Positions 51,098 through 60,413 of a stretch of 64,000 bases of DNA are shown one piece after another. Source of the stretch: Bacillota bacterium. GTDB taxonomy: Bacteria; Bacillota; Clostridia; Christensenellales; CAG-138. Under the pieces are notes generated by a model. That model saw only the letters and a program-made list of their open reading frames with translations, did not search any database and had not been told where the DNA came from. The stretch covers positions 1 to 64,000 of the forward strand of contig JAEWCL010000017.1 in NCBI GenBank assembly GCA_023390655.1, written 5' to 3'. Within the stretch, counting starts at the first letter, position 1, and every line of letters begins with the position of its first letter. Both the position numbers and the translations under genes were made by a program.

Positions 51098-52636
51098 TTA
51101 CATATTCGGTATGCTGGGGCCGATGATGGTCTCCCCGGCATATGCCCGGTATATGGTCTTTGCAACGGGAACCGTCTTTACCGCAACGCCATTTTTGAGG
51201 TAGGTTGCGTAGGACTGCCAGATAGAGCCGGATTTACGCGCCACGAACACTTCCTTATAGCCCATAGGCTTCGTCGGATCCACTGTATATTTCATGGGGC
51301 CGGAGGGAGAGACGCCGCCGACGTGTTTTGAAGAAAGACGGATTTCATCATATTCTTTCGGAAGCGGCGCGCCGTAGAGTTCAAAATGGATGGTTTTGTC
51401 GCTGTCGTCCACCCAAGCAAAGATATAAACCGGGGCATTTGTATTGTTCTTCCACTGGAAGTCAATGCGTCCGCTGTCGATCGTGGCGTCAAGACCGCCG
51501 TCCACATAGGATAGACGCCCGGAATGCGCCTGCCGGTAAACAATCTCAAGGTCCGCCTTCAGTACGCTTAAGTACATGGTCGTAGAAACCTGGCATACGC
51601 CGCCGCCTGCCTGGTCTTCCGTACGCCCCTGCACGATGGCGGGGGCAGGCTTCCAGCCTCCGCCATAGGTACGGTGGCCCAAGGTATCGTTGGTGGAGAA
51701 TACCTCGCCCGGTTGCAGCACGGTGCCATTGATAAGGCCGACCGCCTTTTTGATGTTGTACACGCGCGTACCGCGGTTGTACGGGGACTTATTAAAGGAG
51801 GTCTTTGAGCTTGCACGCAGCACAACCTGCTGTTGAATATCCGCGAGCGTCACTTTGGCTTCAAGCGCTTCCACAGGAATTTCTGCATCGGCATATTCTC
51901 CGCTTTGCGCCATGGCAAGGAGCGTTTGCGTGAGGGTTTCTTTATCAACCTCGTATCCGTCCTGATCCGGCTCATAACGGAACCGCTGCTCGGGCGTGGT
52001 GGAAGCGGCAGCCTTTACATACGCATCCTTTTTCTTTTCTGCTTCCGTCACTGCGGATTTGTCAATGAGTATATGAAACTGCGCGTCCACGGCAGGAACG
52101 TCGATTTCCTTTGCAAGGGAAGCCACAAAAGCGGAAACAGCCCCTGCATCCGGCGCGCCGGTCGTCGTAAAGGCGGCTTTATTAACTCGGATGCTTTCAA
52201 GCTCCGCCTGCAGTTCATCTAAGGAGCCGTCTCTCGCTAAAGAAAAAGCTTCCTCCAGCACGGCTTCGGTATCAAACTTTATTTGAAATGCGTCTGCATT
52301 TACAGGATAGTCTTTGCCGTCATAGGTAAGACGGAAAGAGATTGTTTGAAGCTGTTCCTGCTGCGCCGCCTCCACAGCCGCGCGCGCTTCGTCTCTTGTC
52401 ATCCCGCCTACGGAAACGGCGTCGATCATCACGCCGTCGGGCAGCACAGGGGAGTTGATGATACTCAAGCGCAGCGCTTCATCCTGTTCCAGCTTTTGCT
52501 GATGCTGATACAGTAAGCCCGCAATAATCCCGGCGATGACAACGAGTGCCGCAAGCACGATCCATATCACACGCGACTTTCCGGCAGGCTTGATTTCAGC
52601 AGATTCAGGGTTCACAGGAAGATTGGTTTCGCTCAT
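51098..52636 (-). CDS. VanW family protein with peptidoglycan-binding YoaR-like domain
   Basis: The 512-aa protein has a cytoplasmic N-terminus, a transmembrane anchor (about residues 23-43), and an extracellular region with repeated YoaR-like domain patterns (VSVGGMTRDEARAAVE at about 75, then DYPVNADAFQIKFD). A VanW domain (about 310-440) contains GTVLQPGEVFSTNDTLGHRTYGGGWKPAPAIVQGR, then GGGVCQVSTTMYLSVLKAD. The C-terminus is a G5-like stretch (VFVARKSGSIWQSYATYLKNGV). VanW proteins occur near glycopeptide resistance genes and in many spore-formers; the function is unknown, but wall binding is likely. Its own consensus promoter lies upstream. Confidence 0.88.
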   Translation of the reverse strand: MSETNLPVNPESAEIKPAGKSRVIWIVLAALVVIAGIIAGLLYQHQQKLEQDEALRLSIINSPVLPDGVMIDAVSVGGMTRDEARAAVEAAQQEQLQTISFRLTYDGKDYPVNADAFQIKFDTEAVLEEAFSLARDGSLDELQAELESIRVNKAAFTTTGAPDAGAVSAFVASLAKEIDVPAVDAQFHILIDKSAVTEAEKKKDAYVKAAASTTPEQRFRYEPDQDGYEVDKETLTQTLLAMAQSGEYADAEIPVEALEAKVTLADIQQQVVLRASSKTSFNKSPYNRGTRVYNIKKAVGLINGTVLQPGEVFSTNDTLGHRTYGGGWKPAPAIVQGRTEDQAGGGVCQVSTTMYLSVLKADLEIVYRQAHSGRLSYVDGGLDATIDSGRIDFQWKNNTNAPVYIFAWVDDSDKTIHFELYGAPLPKEYDEIRLSSKHVGGVSPSGPMKYTVDPTKPMGYKEVFVARKSGSIWQSYATYLKNGVAVKTVPVAKTIYRAYAGETIIGPSIPNM

Positions 52637-52712
52637 ATCTATACTCCTTTACGCATAAGCGGGCAAGGAAAGGCCCTCTCTGTATGCGGTTTTATTTATA
52701 CAAATCATTTTT

Positions 52713-52741
52713 ATTATAATGTCGCTGTGCATGGGTGTAAA
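52713..52741 (-). promoter_or_regulatory. Promoter of the VanW-like gene
   Basis: On the minus strand TTTACA (52736-52741), a 17-bp spacer and a perfect TATAAT (52713-52718). Confidence 0.8.
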
Positions 52742-52819
52742 CAAACAAACGACAGAATTCCAAATCATTTGCAGCATCCCCGGCTGCCATAAGAAGCGGT
52801 TTATACGCCGTAACGCAGG

Positions 52820-52848
52820 TTGACGGTGATTATTCCGGGCAGTACAAT
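52820..52848 (+). promoter_or_regulatory. Promoter of nadE
   Basis: TTGACG (52820-52825), a 17-bp spacer and TACAAT (52843-52848), 94 bp before the nadE start. The gap 52637-52942 holds this and the divergent VanW promoter but no gene. Confidence 0.7.
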
Positions 52849-52942
52849 ACTCTCATAGTAAAAAGCGCCATAAAAGGGTAATCTAAGCACCGGCGGCTTT
52901 GAAACATCGCGGCCTGTTGTTTAGCACAAGTTGGAGGAAGCA

Positions 52943-54862
52943 ATGAAACATGGGTTTGTCAAGGTAGCGGCCGGTACGCCGCAAATCCGCGTGGGAGACT
53001 GCGCATACAATGCGGCGCGTATAGAAGAAATCATCCATCGTGCGGCGCAAGGGTGCGTGCGCGTGCTGCTGCTGCCGGAACTGTGCTTGACGGGATATAC
53101 CTGTTCGGACCTGTTCCTGCACGACGCGCTGCTTGATGCGGCGGAGCGGGAGCTTATCGCCCTGTGTGCAAAAACAAAGCGGCTGGACATGCTGATCTCG
53201 CTTGGCGTACCGCTGCGTCATGAAGGCAAGCTCTATAATTGCGCCGCTGTTCTATATAACGGAAACATCCTTGGCGTGGTGCCAAAAACGCATCTTCCCA
53301 ATTACGGGGAATTTTATGAGCTGCGCCAGTTTACGCCCGCGCCACGGAGACAAAGTGAGATTTTGATCGATGGGAAAACGGTACCCTTTGGCACACGGCA
53401 GCTGTTCCGCTGCACAACATTCCGGGAGCTTTGCGTAGGGATAGAAATCTGCGAGGACCTTTGGGTACCTAGCCCGCCTTCCAACGCACTTGCAAACGAA
53501 GGCGCTACCGTCATCCTCAACCTTTCCGCAAGCGATGAGACTGTCGGTAAGGACGCGTATCGAAGGCTGCTTGTGAAAGGTCAAAGCGCAAGGCTTTGCT
53601 GCGCCTACCTTTACGCGGACGCGGGGCATGGCGAGTCTACAACGGATCTGGTGTTTGCAGGGCATAACCTGATTGCGGAAAACGGCGCGATTCTCAAAGA
53701 AACGGAACCGTTTGCCAAAGTGTCTCCGTATATTGAAACTGAGATCGACTGCAAGCGCCTGATTCACGAACGCCGGCGGTTGACCACGTTCTCCCTCGAG
53801 CCGTCGGAAGGGAATACGCCCTGCCTGGTTACGGAATTTTCCCTGCCGGTGGAGGAAACAACGCTCACAAGGGAGATTTCCCCCGCGCCGTTTATCCCGC
53901 AGGACCGAAATGACCGCAACGAGCGGTGCGAAGATATCCTGCGCATTCAGGCGCACGGGCTAAAAAAGCGCATCCAGCATACCAACTGCAAGACTGTGGT
54001 CATCGGCGTTTCCGGCGGATTGGATTCGACGCTTGCCCTTCTTGTTGCCGTGCGTGCAATGGAGCTTGCAGGAAGACCGGCTTCGGATGTGTTAGCTGTC
54101 ACCATGCCGTGCTTTGGCACCACGGGCCGAACGCGTTCCAATGCGGAAAAGCTGTGCGATTGTTTGGGCATTCCCTGCAGGACGGTGGATATCACGGCTT
54201 CGGTAAAACAGCATTTTCAGGACATCGGCCAGGCCGATGATGTATTTGACGTCACGTTTGAAAACGGACAAGCCCGTGAGCGTACGCAGGTGCTTATGGA
54301 CATCGCCAACCAGACCGGCGGCCTTGTAATCGGAACGGGTGATCTTTCCGAGCTTGCGCTTGGCTGGGCGACATACAACGGCGACCATATGTCCATGTAT
54401 GCCGTAAATTCGTCTGTACCCAAGTCTCTTATCCGGCACATTGTGCGTTATCTTGCCGATACCGCAAAAACAGAGCGGCTGCGGGATGTGCTCATGGATA
54501 TTCTCGATACGCCGGTAAGCCCGGAGCTTCTGCCTGCAAACGATGGGAAGATCACACAGCAGACGGAGGAGCTCGTGGGCCCCTATGCGCTGCACGACTT
54601 TTTCCTCTATCATATGATCCGCTGGGGCGCAACGCCGGAGAAGGTGCTGCGCATGGCGAAATACGCTTTCTCGGGGACATATACGGAGGAAACCATCCGC
54701 TATTGGCTGATCGTGTTCTGCAAACGGTTCTTCAGCCAGCAGTTCAAACGCTCTTGCCTGCCGGACGGTCCCAAGGTGGGATCGGTCACGCTTTCCCCAC
54801 GCGGGGACTGGCGCATGCCAAGTGACGCGTCGAATGCGGCATGGCTGGAAGAGCTCCTGTAG
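52943..54862 (+). CDS. nadE: Glutamine-dependent NAD+ synthetase
   Basis: The 639-aa protein fuses a nitrilase-type glutaminase (about residues 1-300) with catalytic Glu46 in LLPELCLTGY, Lys115 in VVPKTHLPNYGEF and Cys170 in GIEICEDLW, to an ATP-pyrophosphatase NAD synthase domain (about 330-620) with SGGLDS at 357-362. It converts deamido-NAD to NAD with ATP and glutamine. Its length is that of the bacterial glutamine-dependent long type. The start at 52943 has GGAGG 5 nt upstream; the preceding in-frame TTG lies inside the ribosome binding site. Confidence 0.95.
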   Translation: MKHGFVKVAAGTPQIRVGDCAYNAARIEEIIHRAAQGCVRVLLLPELCLTGYTCSDLFLHDALLDAAERELIALCAKTKRLDMLISLGVPLRHEGKLYNCAAVLYNGNILGVVPKTHLPNYGEFYELRQFTPAPRRQSEILIDGKTVPFGTRQLFRCTTFRELCVGIEICEDLWVPSPPSNALANEGATVILNLSASDETVGKDAYRRLLVKGQSARLCCAYLYADAGHGESTTDLVFAGHNLIAENGAILKETEPFAKVSPYIETEIDCKRLIHERRRLTTFSLEPSEGNTPCLVTEFSLPVEETTLTREISPAPFIPQDRNDRNERCEDILRIQAHGLKKRIQHTNCKTVVIGVSGGLDSTLALLVAVRAMELAGRPASDVLAVTMPCFGTTGRTRSNAEKLCDCLGIPCRTVDITASVKQHFQDIGQADDVFDVTFENGQARERTQVLMDIANQTGGLVIGTGDLSELALGWATYNGDHMSMYAVNSSVPKSLIRHIVRYLADTAKTERLRDVLMDILDTPVSPELLPANDGKITQQTEELVGPYALHDFFLYHMIRWGATPEKVLRMAKYAFSGTYTEETIRYWLIVFCKRFFSQQFKRSCLPDGPKVGSVTLSPRGDWRMPSDASNAAWLEELL

Positions 54863-54885
54863 GTTGCATATTGACGCGGTTAAAG

Positions 54886-54915
54886 ACGGGCTTTCCATAT
54901 CGGAAAGCCCGTTTT
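54886..54915 (+). terminator. Terminator of nadE
   Basis: ACGGGCTTTCC (54886-54896) pairs with GGAAAGCCCGT (54902-54912), followed by TTT. Confidence 0.85.
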
Positions 54916-55017
54916 CACGTCAAAAGAAGGATTTTTAGAATATATGGGGTATAAATAGAAGTAAGCAGCCCGGATTTCACGAAGCTTGGCTTAAAGTACT
55001 ACGGGAGGAATGACGAT

Positions 55018-56037
55018 ATGGAAGAGAAGGATCTCTGCGGCGCGAAATACAGGCAGTTTACCCAGCAGCGGGAACGCGAAACGCTTTCTTCTTTCGCGGT
55101 ACTTTCTGAAAACACCAGGGGCCGTGAAACGCCTCTTGATCTGTGTGATATCCGCACGGAATTCCAGCGGGACAGGGACCGTATCATCCATTGCAAGTCC
55201 TTCCGCAGGCTCAAGCATAAAACGCAGGTATTTCTTTCCCCGCAGGGAGACCATTACAGAACAAGGCTGACGCATACGCTGGAGGTTTCACAGATTGCGC
55301 GCACCATCTCCCGCGCTTTGCGGCTCAATGAGGATTTGACGGAAGCGATTGCAATGGGGCATGATCTGGGGCATACGCCTTTTGGACATGCCGGGGAAGA
55401 GGTGCTCAATGAACTTGTGCCGGGCGGGTTTGAGCACAACACGCAAAGCCTGCGCGTGGTGGAAAAACTGGAAAACGGGGTGGGGTTAAATCTTACCTTT
55501 GAAGTGCGCGACGGTATCCTGCACCATAAAAAATCCGGTACGCCCGCCACGCTTGAGGGCAAGGTGGTCAGCATTTCCGACCGTATCGCTTACATCAACC
55601 ATGATATTGATGACGCTGTACGCGCGCACGTGATTTCTCCCGAAGAGTTGCCCGAGGAATGCGTGCGCGTTGCGGGTGCAACACATGGCGCACGCATCAA
55701 CGCGATGATTGTTAACGTTGTAGAGAACAGCTTCCTTGCGCCGCAGGTGCGGATGTCCTTTGAAATGGAGCACGCGTTTGAGGCGCTCAGGGATTTTATG
55801 TTTTCCCATGTGTATTTCAATCTTGCCGCGAAGCGGGAGGAAAGCAAGGCCAAGCACGTGGTGCGCTCGCTGTTTCATTATTATATGGAGCATATGGACC
55901 GGCTTCCGCCGGAGTTTCTTACAAACGCGCCGGAGGATGGAAAAGAGCGTGTTGTTGCGGACTGGATCGCCTGTATGACGGACCGGTATGCCATCAATCT
56001 TTATAAGCGGTTATTTGTGCCGGAGGAATGGATTTAA
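55018..56037 (+). CDS. dgt: Deoxyguanosinetriphosphate triphosphohydrolase-like HD protein
   Basis: The 339-aa HD-domain protein shows RRLKHKTQVFLSPQGDHYRTRLTHTLEV (His86), then AIAMGHDLGHTPFGHAGEE with the His115-Asp116 metal pair and His119. This order and length match the Dgt-like dNTPases of Firmicutes that often precede dnaG-rpoD. It removes triphosphate from dNTPs, so it may balance nucleotide pools near replication genes. The ATG has GGGAGGA 8 nt upstream. The 102-bp gap to dnaG contains the sigma-H promoter. Confidence 0.92.
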   Translation: MEEKDLCGAKYRQFTQQRERETLSSFAVLSENTRGRETPLDLCDIRTEFQRDRDRIIHCKSFRRLKHKTQVFLSPQGDHYRTRLTHTLEVSQIARTISRALRLNEDLTEAIAMGHDLGHTPFGHAGEEVLNELVPGGFEHNTQSLRVVEKLENGVGLNLTFEVRDGILHHKKSGTPATLEGKVVSISDRIAYINHDIDDAVRAHVISPEELPEECVRVAGATHGARINAMIVNVVENSFLAPQVRMSFEMEHAFEALRDFMFSHVYFNLAAKREESKAKHVVRSLFHYYMEHMDRLPPEFLTNAPEDGKERVVADWIACMTDRYAINLYKRLFVPEEWI

Positions 56038-56057
56038 TATTTATTTTCATCTGTTAG

Positions 56058-56084
56058 GCAGGAATACGTACAAATGTACCGAAT
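56058..56084 (+). promoter_or_regulatory. Sigma-H promoter upstream of dnaG-rpoD, consensus match
   Basis: GCAGGAATA (56058-56066), an 11-nt spacer and ACCGAAT (56078-56084) satisfy the sigma-H pattern RnAGGAwWW-N11/12-RnnGAAT at every defined position. In Bacillus subtilis the dnaG-sigA operon also has a sigma-H promoter. Confidence 0.7.
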
Positions 56085-56139
56085 ATATTAGGGCGTTGCC
56101 TAAAGGGATTGTCCAGTTCTCGGAAAGGAAGGGGGAAAA

Positions 56140-57927
56140 ATGGCGCGGTTTAACGAAACGTGGATGGAGACATTGCTGAGCAAGAACGATATTGTTTCCC
56201 TCGTTTCTTCTTATGTCGCGTTGCGCCCCAAGGGAAAAAAACTGTGGGGACTCTGCCCGTTCCACAATGAAAAGACGCCTTCCTTTTCCGTTTCGCCGGA
56301 CAAGCAGCTCTATTATTGCTTTGGCTGCGGCGCCGGCGGCGGCATCGTGCAGTTTGCAATGGAAATGGAGAAGCTTCCTTATACGGAGGCTATTGCATTT
56401 TTAGCGCAGCGCGTTAACATGGAGCTTCCGCAGGAAACGGATGACGAAGCCCTGCGGCAGGAGCGTGCGAAGCGGGAACGGCTGTATGCGGCGGCAAAGG
56501 CGGCCGCAGAGTTCTTCCATAAAGCCCTGTTGGCAGAGGAGGGCGCGCTTGCCCGCGCTTACCTTGCAAACAGGGGGTTGGACGCTGCGATTGTCACCCG
56601 CTTTGGCATAGGGTACGCGCCGGATTCATGGGACAGGCTGATGAAGCACCTGCTTGCGGAAGGGTTTTTGGAAGACGAGCTTGTGGAAGCGGGGTTGCTT
56701 GTAAAAAACGCCAAGAGCGGTCGCGTGTATGACGCTTACCGCAATCGGGTAACATTTCCCATCATAGGCACAAACGGGCGTGTTTTGGGGTTTGGAGCGC
56801 GTACAATGGGGAATGATACTCCAAAGTACATCAACACCGGGGACACGCCGATTTACAGCAAACGGCATAATCTTTATGCGCTTAACCTGCTAAAAGGCGC
56901 AAAGATATCCGATATTGTGCTGGTGGAAGGGTATATGGACGTCATCAGCCTGTATGCGGCGGGGGTGACAAACGCTGTGGCGTCGCTTGGAACCTCGCTC
57001 ACACAACAGCAGGCGCGTTTGATGGCGCGGTACGCGTCCACCGTCTACATCGCCTATGATGGCGACGCTGCGGGCCAGAACGCTACGCTGCGCGGGCTTG
57101 ACATCCTCGTGGCAGAGGGACTCAAGGTGCGGGTCATCACACTGCCGTACGGGATCGACCCGGACGACTTTGCGCGCAAATACGGCAAGGAAGCCTTTGG
57201 CAAGCTGCGCGACTCGGCGCTTACGCTCAACGCGTTTAAGCTGATTCGCATGGCAGCGGCATATGATCTTGGCACCGAGGACGGACGGGAGGAATATGCA
57301 CGGGCAGGCTGCCGCTTTATTGCAGGGCTTGAACCTGTGGAGCGCGAGAGGTACTATGTTGCGCTTGCGCGCAGTACAGGGTTTACCGTAGAAGCCCTGC
57401 GTGCGCAGGGAGAGCAGGCAACGCCTGAGAAACAGCAGGAAGCCTTGCGTTCCCGCAGGGAAAACAGGGGGCGCAGGCAGGGAGAAACGCCGCCAAGGCA
57501 GGTAGCGGAACTCTCTTTGCTGCGGGCCATGCTGCAGGGCGATACGGCGGTAGAGAAGGTAAGGGACTGCGGATTGACGCTCGAACATGCGTTTACCAAT
57601 GAGGTATACCGTATGGCGGCCGAGACAGTGCTGAATGCTTACTTAAATGCCGCAAAACCCGATCTTGCACTGCTGTTAAGCGGCCTTTCTCCAGAAGAAA
57701 CACAGCAGCTGTCGGGCGTGCTGGAAGCGGACGCGCTATCGGCAGACCCTTTGAAGCTGGCGGACGACAGCATTCTTCGTATCCGGCTGCTGGATGCGGA
57801 AGAAGAAATCAGCCAACTGCGTGCGCGCTCGATTGGCGAGGAGATTCCACTTGCGGAAAAGCTCGCGTTGGCAAAGCGCATAGCAGAGCTGGACAACATG
57901 CGCAGGCAGCTGCGCGTGCAGCAATAG
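56140..57927 (+). CDS. dnaG: DNA primase DnaG
   Basis: The 595-aa primase has the N-terminal zinc-binding domain with CPFHNEKTPSFSVSP and YYCFGCGAGG (Cys39, His42, Cys60, Cys63). The RNA polymerase domain contains the conserved GFGARTMG stretch, then a TOPRIM core with the catalytic Glu in VLVEGYMDVI and the acidic Asp in YDGDAAGQNA. The C-terminal helicase-binding region is shorter and less conserved. It makes RNA primers for the lagging strand. Its gene precedes rpoD in the standard macromolecular synthesis order. Confidence 0.96.
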   Translation: MARFNETWMETLLSKNDIVSLVSSYVALRPKGKKLWGLCPFHNEKTPSFSVSPDKQLYYCFGCGAGGGIVQFAMEMEKLPYTEAIAFLAQRVNMELPQETDDEALRQERAKRERLYAAAKAAAEFFHKALLAEEGALARAYLANRGLDAAIVTRFGIGYAPDSWDRLMKHLLAEGFLEDELVEAGLLVKNAKSGRVYDAYRNRVTFPIIGTNGRVLGFGARTMGNDTPKYINTGDTPIYSKRHNLYALNLLKGAKISDIVLVEGYMDVISLYAAGVTNAVASLGTSLTQQQARLMARYASTVYIAYDGDAAGQNATLRGLDILVAEGLKVRVITLPYGIDPDDFARKYGKEAFGKLRDSALTLNAFKLIRMAAAYDLGTEDGREEYARAGCRFIAGLEPVERERYYVALARSTGFTVEALRAQGEQATPEKQQEALRSRRENRGRRQGETPPRQVAELSLLRAMLQGDTAVEKVRDCGLTLEHAFTNEVYRMAAETVLNAYLNAAKPDLALLLSGLSPEETQQLSGVLEADALSADPLKLADDSILRIRLLDAEEEISQLRARSIGEEIPLAEKLALAKRIAELDNMRRQLRVQQ

Positions 57928-57956
57928 AATAATAGGGAAAAAGGAGGGGACATTCT

Positions 57957-59036
57957 TTGGAAATCAAAGAACCCCGCATGAAGAAAATCAACGATCTGTT
58001 GGAAAAAGGCAAATCCAAAGGCGTACTGACCTATAAGGAAATTATGGACGCCCTGGAAGAGCAGGAGATGGATCAGGAACAGGTCGAGGGCGTTTATGAC
58101 AGAATCGAGGCGCTCAATATCGATGTTGTAGAGGACGTGGAGCTTCCGGCGGACATCAGCGAAGAGATCGCCGCCATTGAAACGGAGCTTGCGGTATCCG
58201 AAGGCCTCAATATCGATGATCCGGTTCGCATGTACCTCAAGGAGATCGGTAAAGTTCCTCTTTTGACTGCGGTAGAGGAAGTGGAAATTGCCCAGCGCAT
58301 GGCTGAAGGAGATCAGGACGCCAAGCAGCAGCTTGCGGAAGCGAACCTGAGGCTGGTGGTTTCCATTGCAAAACGCTATGTCGGGCGCGGCATGCTGTTT
58401 CTGGATTTGATCCAGGAGGGCAACCTTGGCCTTATCAAAGCCGTAGAAAAGTTTGACTACCGCAAGGGATACAAATTTTCCACCTATGCAACATGGTGGA
58501 TTAGGCAGGCGATTACAAGGGCAATTGCGGATCAGGCGCGTACCATCCGTATCCCTGTACATATGGTAGAGACCATCAATAAGCTTATCCGTGTCAACCG
58601 CCAGCTGCTCCAGGAATACGGGCGCGATCCCCGGCCCGATGAAATCGCCAGGGAGATGGGCATTACGGAGGATAAGGTCCGCGAGATCATCAAAATCGCA
58701 CAGGAGCCCGTATCGCTCGAAACGCCGATCGGCGAGGAGGAAGACAGTCACCTTGGAGACTTCATTCCCGATGATGACGCTCCGGCGCCCGCGGAAGTGG
58801 TGGCAGGTACCCTGTTGAAAGAACAGCTGATGGACGTGCTTGATACGCTCACCACACGGGAAGAGAAAGTATTGCGGCTGCGCTTTGGTCTTGACGATGG
58901 AAAGGCGCGTACGCTTGAGGAAGTCGGGCGTGAGTTTGCGGTGACCAGAGAACGTATCCGCCAGATTGAAGCAAAGGCGCTCCGGAAGCTCCGGCATCCG
59001 AGCCGCAGCAAGAAGCTCAAGGACTTCTTAGAATAA
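57957..59036 (+). CDS. rpoD: RNA polymerase primary sigma factor (RpoD/SigA)
   Basis: The 359-aa sigma factor has a shortened region 1.1 (about residues 1-75), then region 1.2-2.4 with DPVRMYLKEIGKVPLL, the core RYVGRGMLFLDLIQEGNLGLIKAVEKFDYRKGYKFSTYATWWIRQAITRAI split by shorter motifs, and region 4 with the helix-turn-helix TLEEVGREFAVTRERIRQIEAKALRKLRH. It lacks the long non-conserved insert of Gram-negative RpoD. It directs housekeeping transcription. The start is a TTG (57957) with GGAGG 9-10 nt upstream; the first ATG, 7 codons later, has no site. Confidence 0.97.
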   Translation: MEIKEPRMKKINDLLEKGKSKGVLTYKEIMDALEEQEMDQEQVEGVYDRIEALNIDVVEDVELPADISEEIAAIETELAVSEGLNIDDPVRMYLKEIGKVPLLTAVEEVEIAQRMAEGDQDAKQQLAEANLRLVVSIAKRYVGRGMLFLDLIQEGNLGLIKAVEKFDYRKGYKFSTYATWWIRQAITRAIADQARTIRIPVHMVETINKLIRVNRQLLQEYGRDPRPDEIAREMGITEDKVREIIKIAQEPVSLETPIGEEEDSHLGDFIPDDDAPAPAEVVAGTLLKEQLMDVLDTLTTREEKVLRLRFGLDDGKARTLEEVGREFAVTRERIRQIEAKALRKLRHPSRSKKLKDFLE

Positions 59037-59054
59037 ATCGAATAAGGCAACTAC

Positions 59055-59093
59055 AAAAAAACGGTTGGGACATGCCCAATCGTTTTTCTTTTT
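59055..59093 (+). terminator. Terminator of the dgt-dnaG-rpoD region
   Basis: AACGGTTGGG pairs with CCCAATCGTT (one G-T wobble) around ACATG, followed by TTTCTTTTT. Confidence 0.85.
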
Positions 59094-59135
59094 ATCCGGT
59101 TTTCTCAGTGCGCTAGCGACCTTCAGATTGACGTC

Positions 59136-60335
59136 TCATTCCGCCAGCGGGAAGAAGCTTTGCCTGCCTTCTGCGTCCACCGTCTGCAACACCGGCGCTT
59201 TGCAGGCGGGCATGGAGAGCGTGATCGGAAGTGTGGGCGTATAGGTAAAAGAAGCGGGGTGGAATACGCCGCCCTGCACAGTTCCTATTGCACAGTAAAC
59301 AAGCGGGGATACATCGGCGGCTTCATAGTTCTGTACTACACACGTAAGAGCATCTGCATAGCTTGTTAACGCTGTCTGTACGGTTGCATGTGGAACCGTT
59401 GCAGGGAAAGAAAGCGTTAACGGCTGTGCCGCCTCGAAGAGGTTGACCGGATTATGGAGCGCGGTAAGCCGCTTTCTAAGCGCATAGAGCGCAAAGGGGG
59501 AACTGTCGCTTACAAGAAACTGTCGCCCCATTTGGGTTGCAACGGCAGCGGTGGTCCCGCTGCCGGAAAAAAAGTCTGCCACAACATCCCCGGGCCGCGA
59601 AGAAACGCCGATGATGCGCCGCAGGAGCGCTTCCGGCTTTTGGGTGGCATAACCGTTGCGCTCCGGGTCGCGCTGGTGCAGGTGCTCAATATCCGTCCAT
59701 ACGTCGCTGGGGTAAACCAGCTGCTCCTCATGATACTGGTAGAGCTTTCCGCCGGAGCGGATGGAATAGGTGACGCGTCCTTTTTCATCGATGGTGCGTT
59801 TCATATGGTTGCGGCGCCCCGGGCCGCGCGGAATGCCTGCGGCCTCAATATGAAAATAGCATTCCCGGGATTTGCGGTAGAAGAGGATGGTATCGTGCTT
59901 GCGGGAAAAATGGCGCGTGCTGCGCCCGCCCGAACGGTACATCCAGATGATTTCGTTCATGAAATTTTGTTCGCCGAATATGCCGTCAAGCATCAGCTTT
60001 AAAGGCGCCGCCATCCGGTAATCTACATGCAGGTAAAGGGAGCCCGTCCGGTGTAACAGCTCCCGGCAGCCCGTCAGAACAGGGCGCAGAAAATCGAGAT
60101 ATGCTTCACCTGTGAGGATATCCGAATAGGCAGGGCGTGCAATGCTGGTGCGGCCGATCTGCATACGGAACACGTCGCCGGTCGCAAAGGGCGGATCGAG
60201 ATAAATCAGCTGTACGCCCTCCGCATGGCTTTCTAGAAACGATTGCATGAGTTCTTCCGAGCGGCCAAGATAAAATGTGCCCGGGCCGCCGCTTGGGTGC
60301 AGTTCACCGGTGACAAAAACTTTGTTCGGCATCAT
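59136..60335 (-). CDS. DNA methyltransferase, beta-type (DPPF/FSGSG), orphan
   Basis: The 399-aa enzyme has the catalytic motif IV as LDPPF (residues 47-50) before the SAM-binding motif I FFSGSGTT (about 255-262), an order that defines beta-class N4-cytosine or N6-adenine methyltransferases. A variable region (about 60-230) holds the recognition determinant, and residues 300-399 form an extra C-terminal domain that I do not recognise. No restriction endonuclease gene lies next to it, so it is an orphan methylase with a likely epigenetic role. The ATG at 60335 has AAAGGA 6 nt upstream. It lies between rpoD and a FadR-type regulator. Confidence 0.85.
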   Translation of the reverse strand: MMPNKVFVTGELHPSGGPGTFYLGRSEELMQSFLESHAEGVQLIYLDPPFATGDVFRMQIGRTSIARPAYSDILTGEAYLDFLRPVLTGCRELLHRTGSLYLHVDYRMAAPLKLMLDGIFGEQNFMNEIIWMYRSGGRSTRHFSRKHDTILFYRKSRECYFHIEAAGIPRGPGRRNHMKRTIDEKGRVTYSIRSGGKLYQYHEEQLVYPSDVWTDIEHLHQRDPERNGYATQKPEALLRRIIGVSSRPGDVVADFFSGSGTTAAVATQMGRQFLVSDSSPFALYALRKRLTALHNPVNLFEAAQPLTLSFPATVPHATVQTALTSYADALTCVVQNYEAADVSPLVYCAIGTVQGGVFHPASFTYTPTLPITLSMPACKAPVLQTVDAEGRQSFFPLAE

Positions 60336-60384
60336 ATGCGTTCCTTTCTGAAAAGACCTGGCTATGCTTTTAATGTCCAAAAAC

Positions 60385-60407
60385 AAAAAAGCGGGCATCC
60401 CGCCCGC
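60385..60407 (-). terminator. Terminator of the FadR-type regulator gene
   Basis: GCGGGC (60391-60396) pairs with GCCCGC (60402-60407); on the minus strand TTTTTTG follows. The methylase thus needs its own promoter or readthrough. Confidence 0.8.
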
Positions 60408-60413
60408 ACGTAT

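Noticed and set aside
59136..60335. Restriction-modification system
   Set aside because: Only the methylase is present; neighbours are rpoD and a GntR regulator, with no endonuclease in view.
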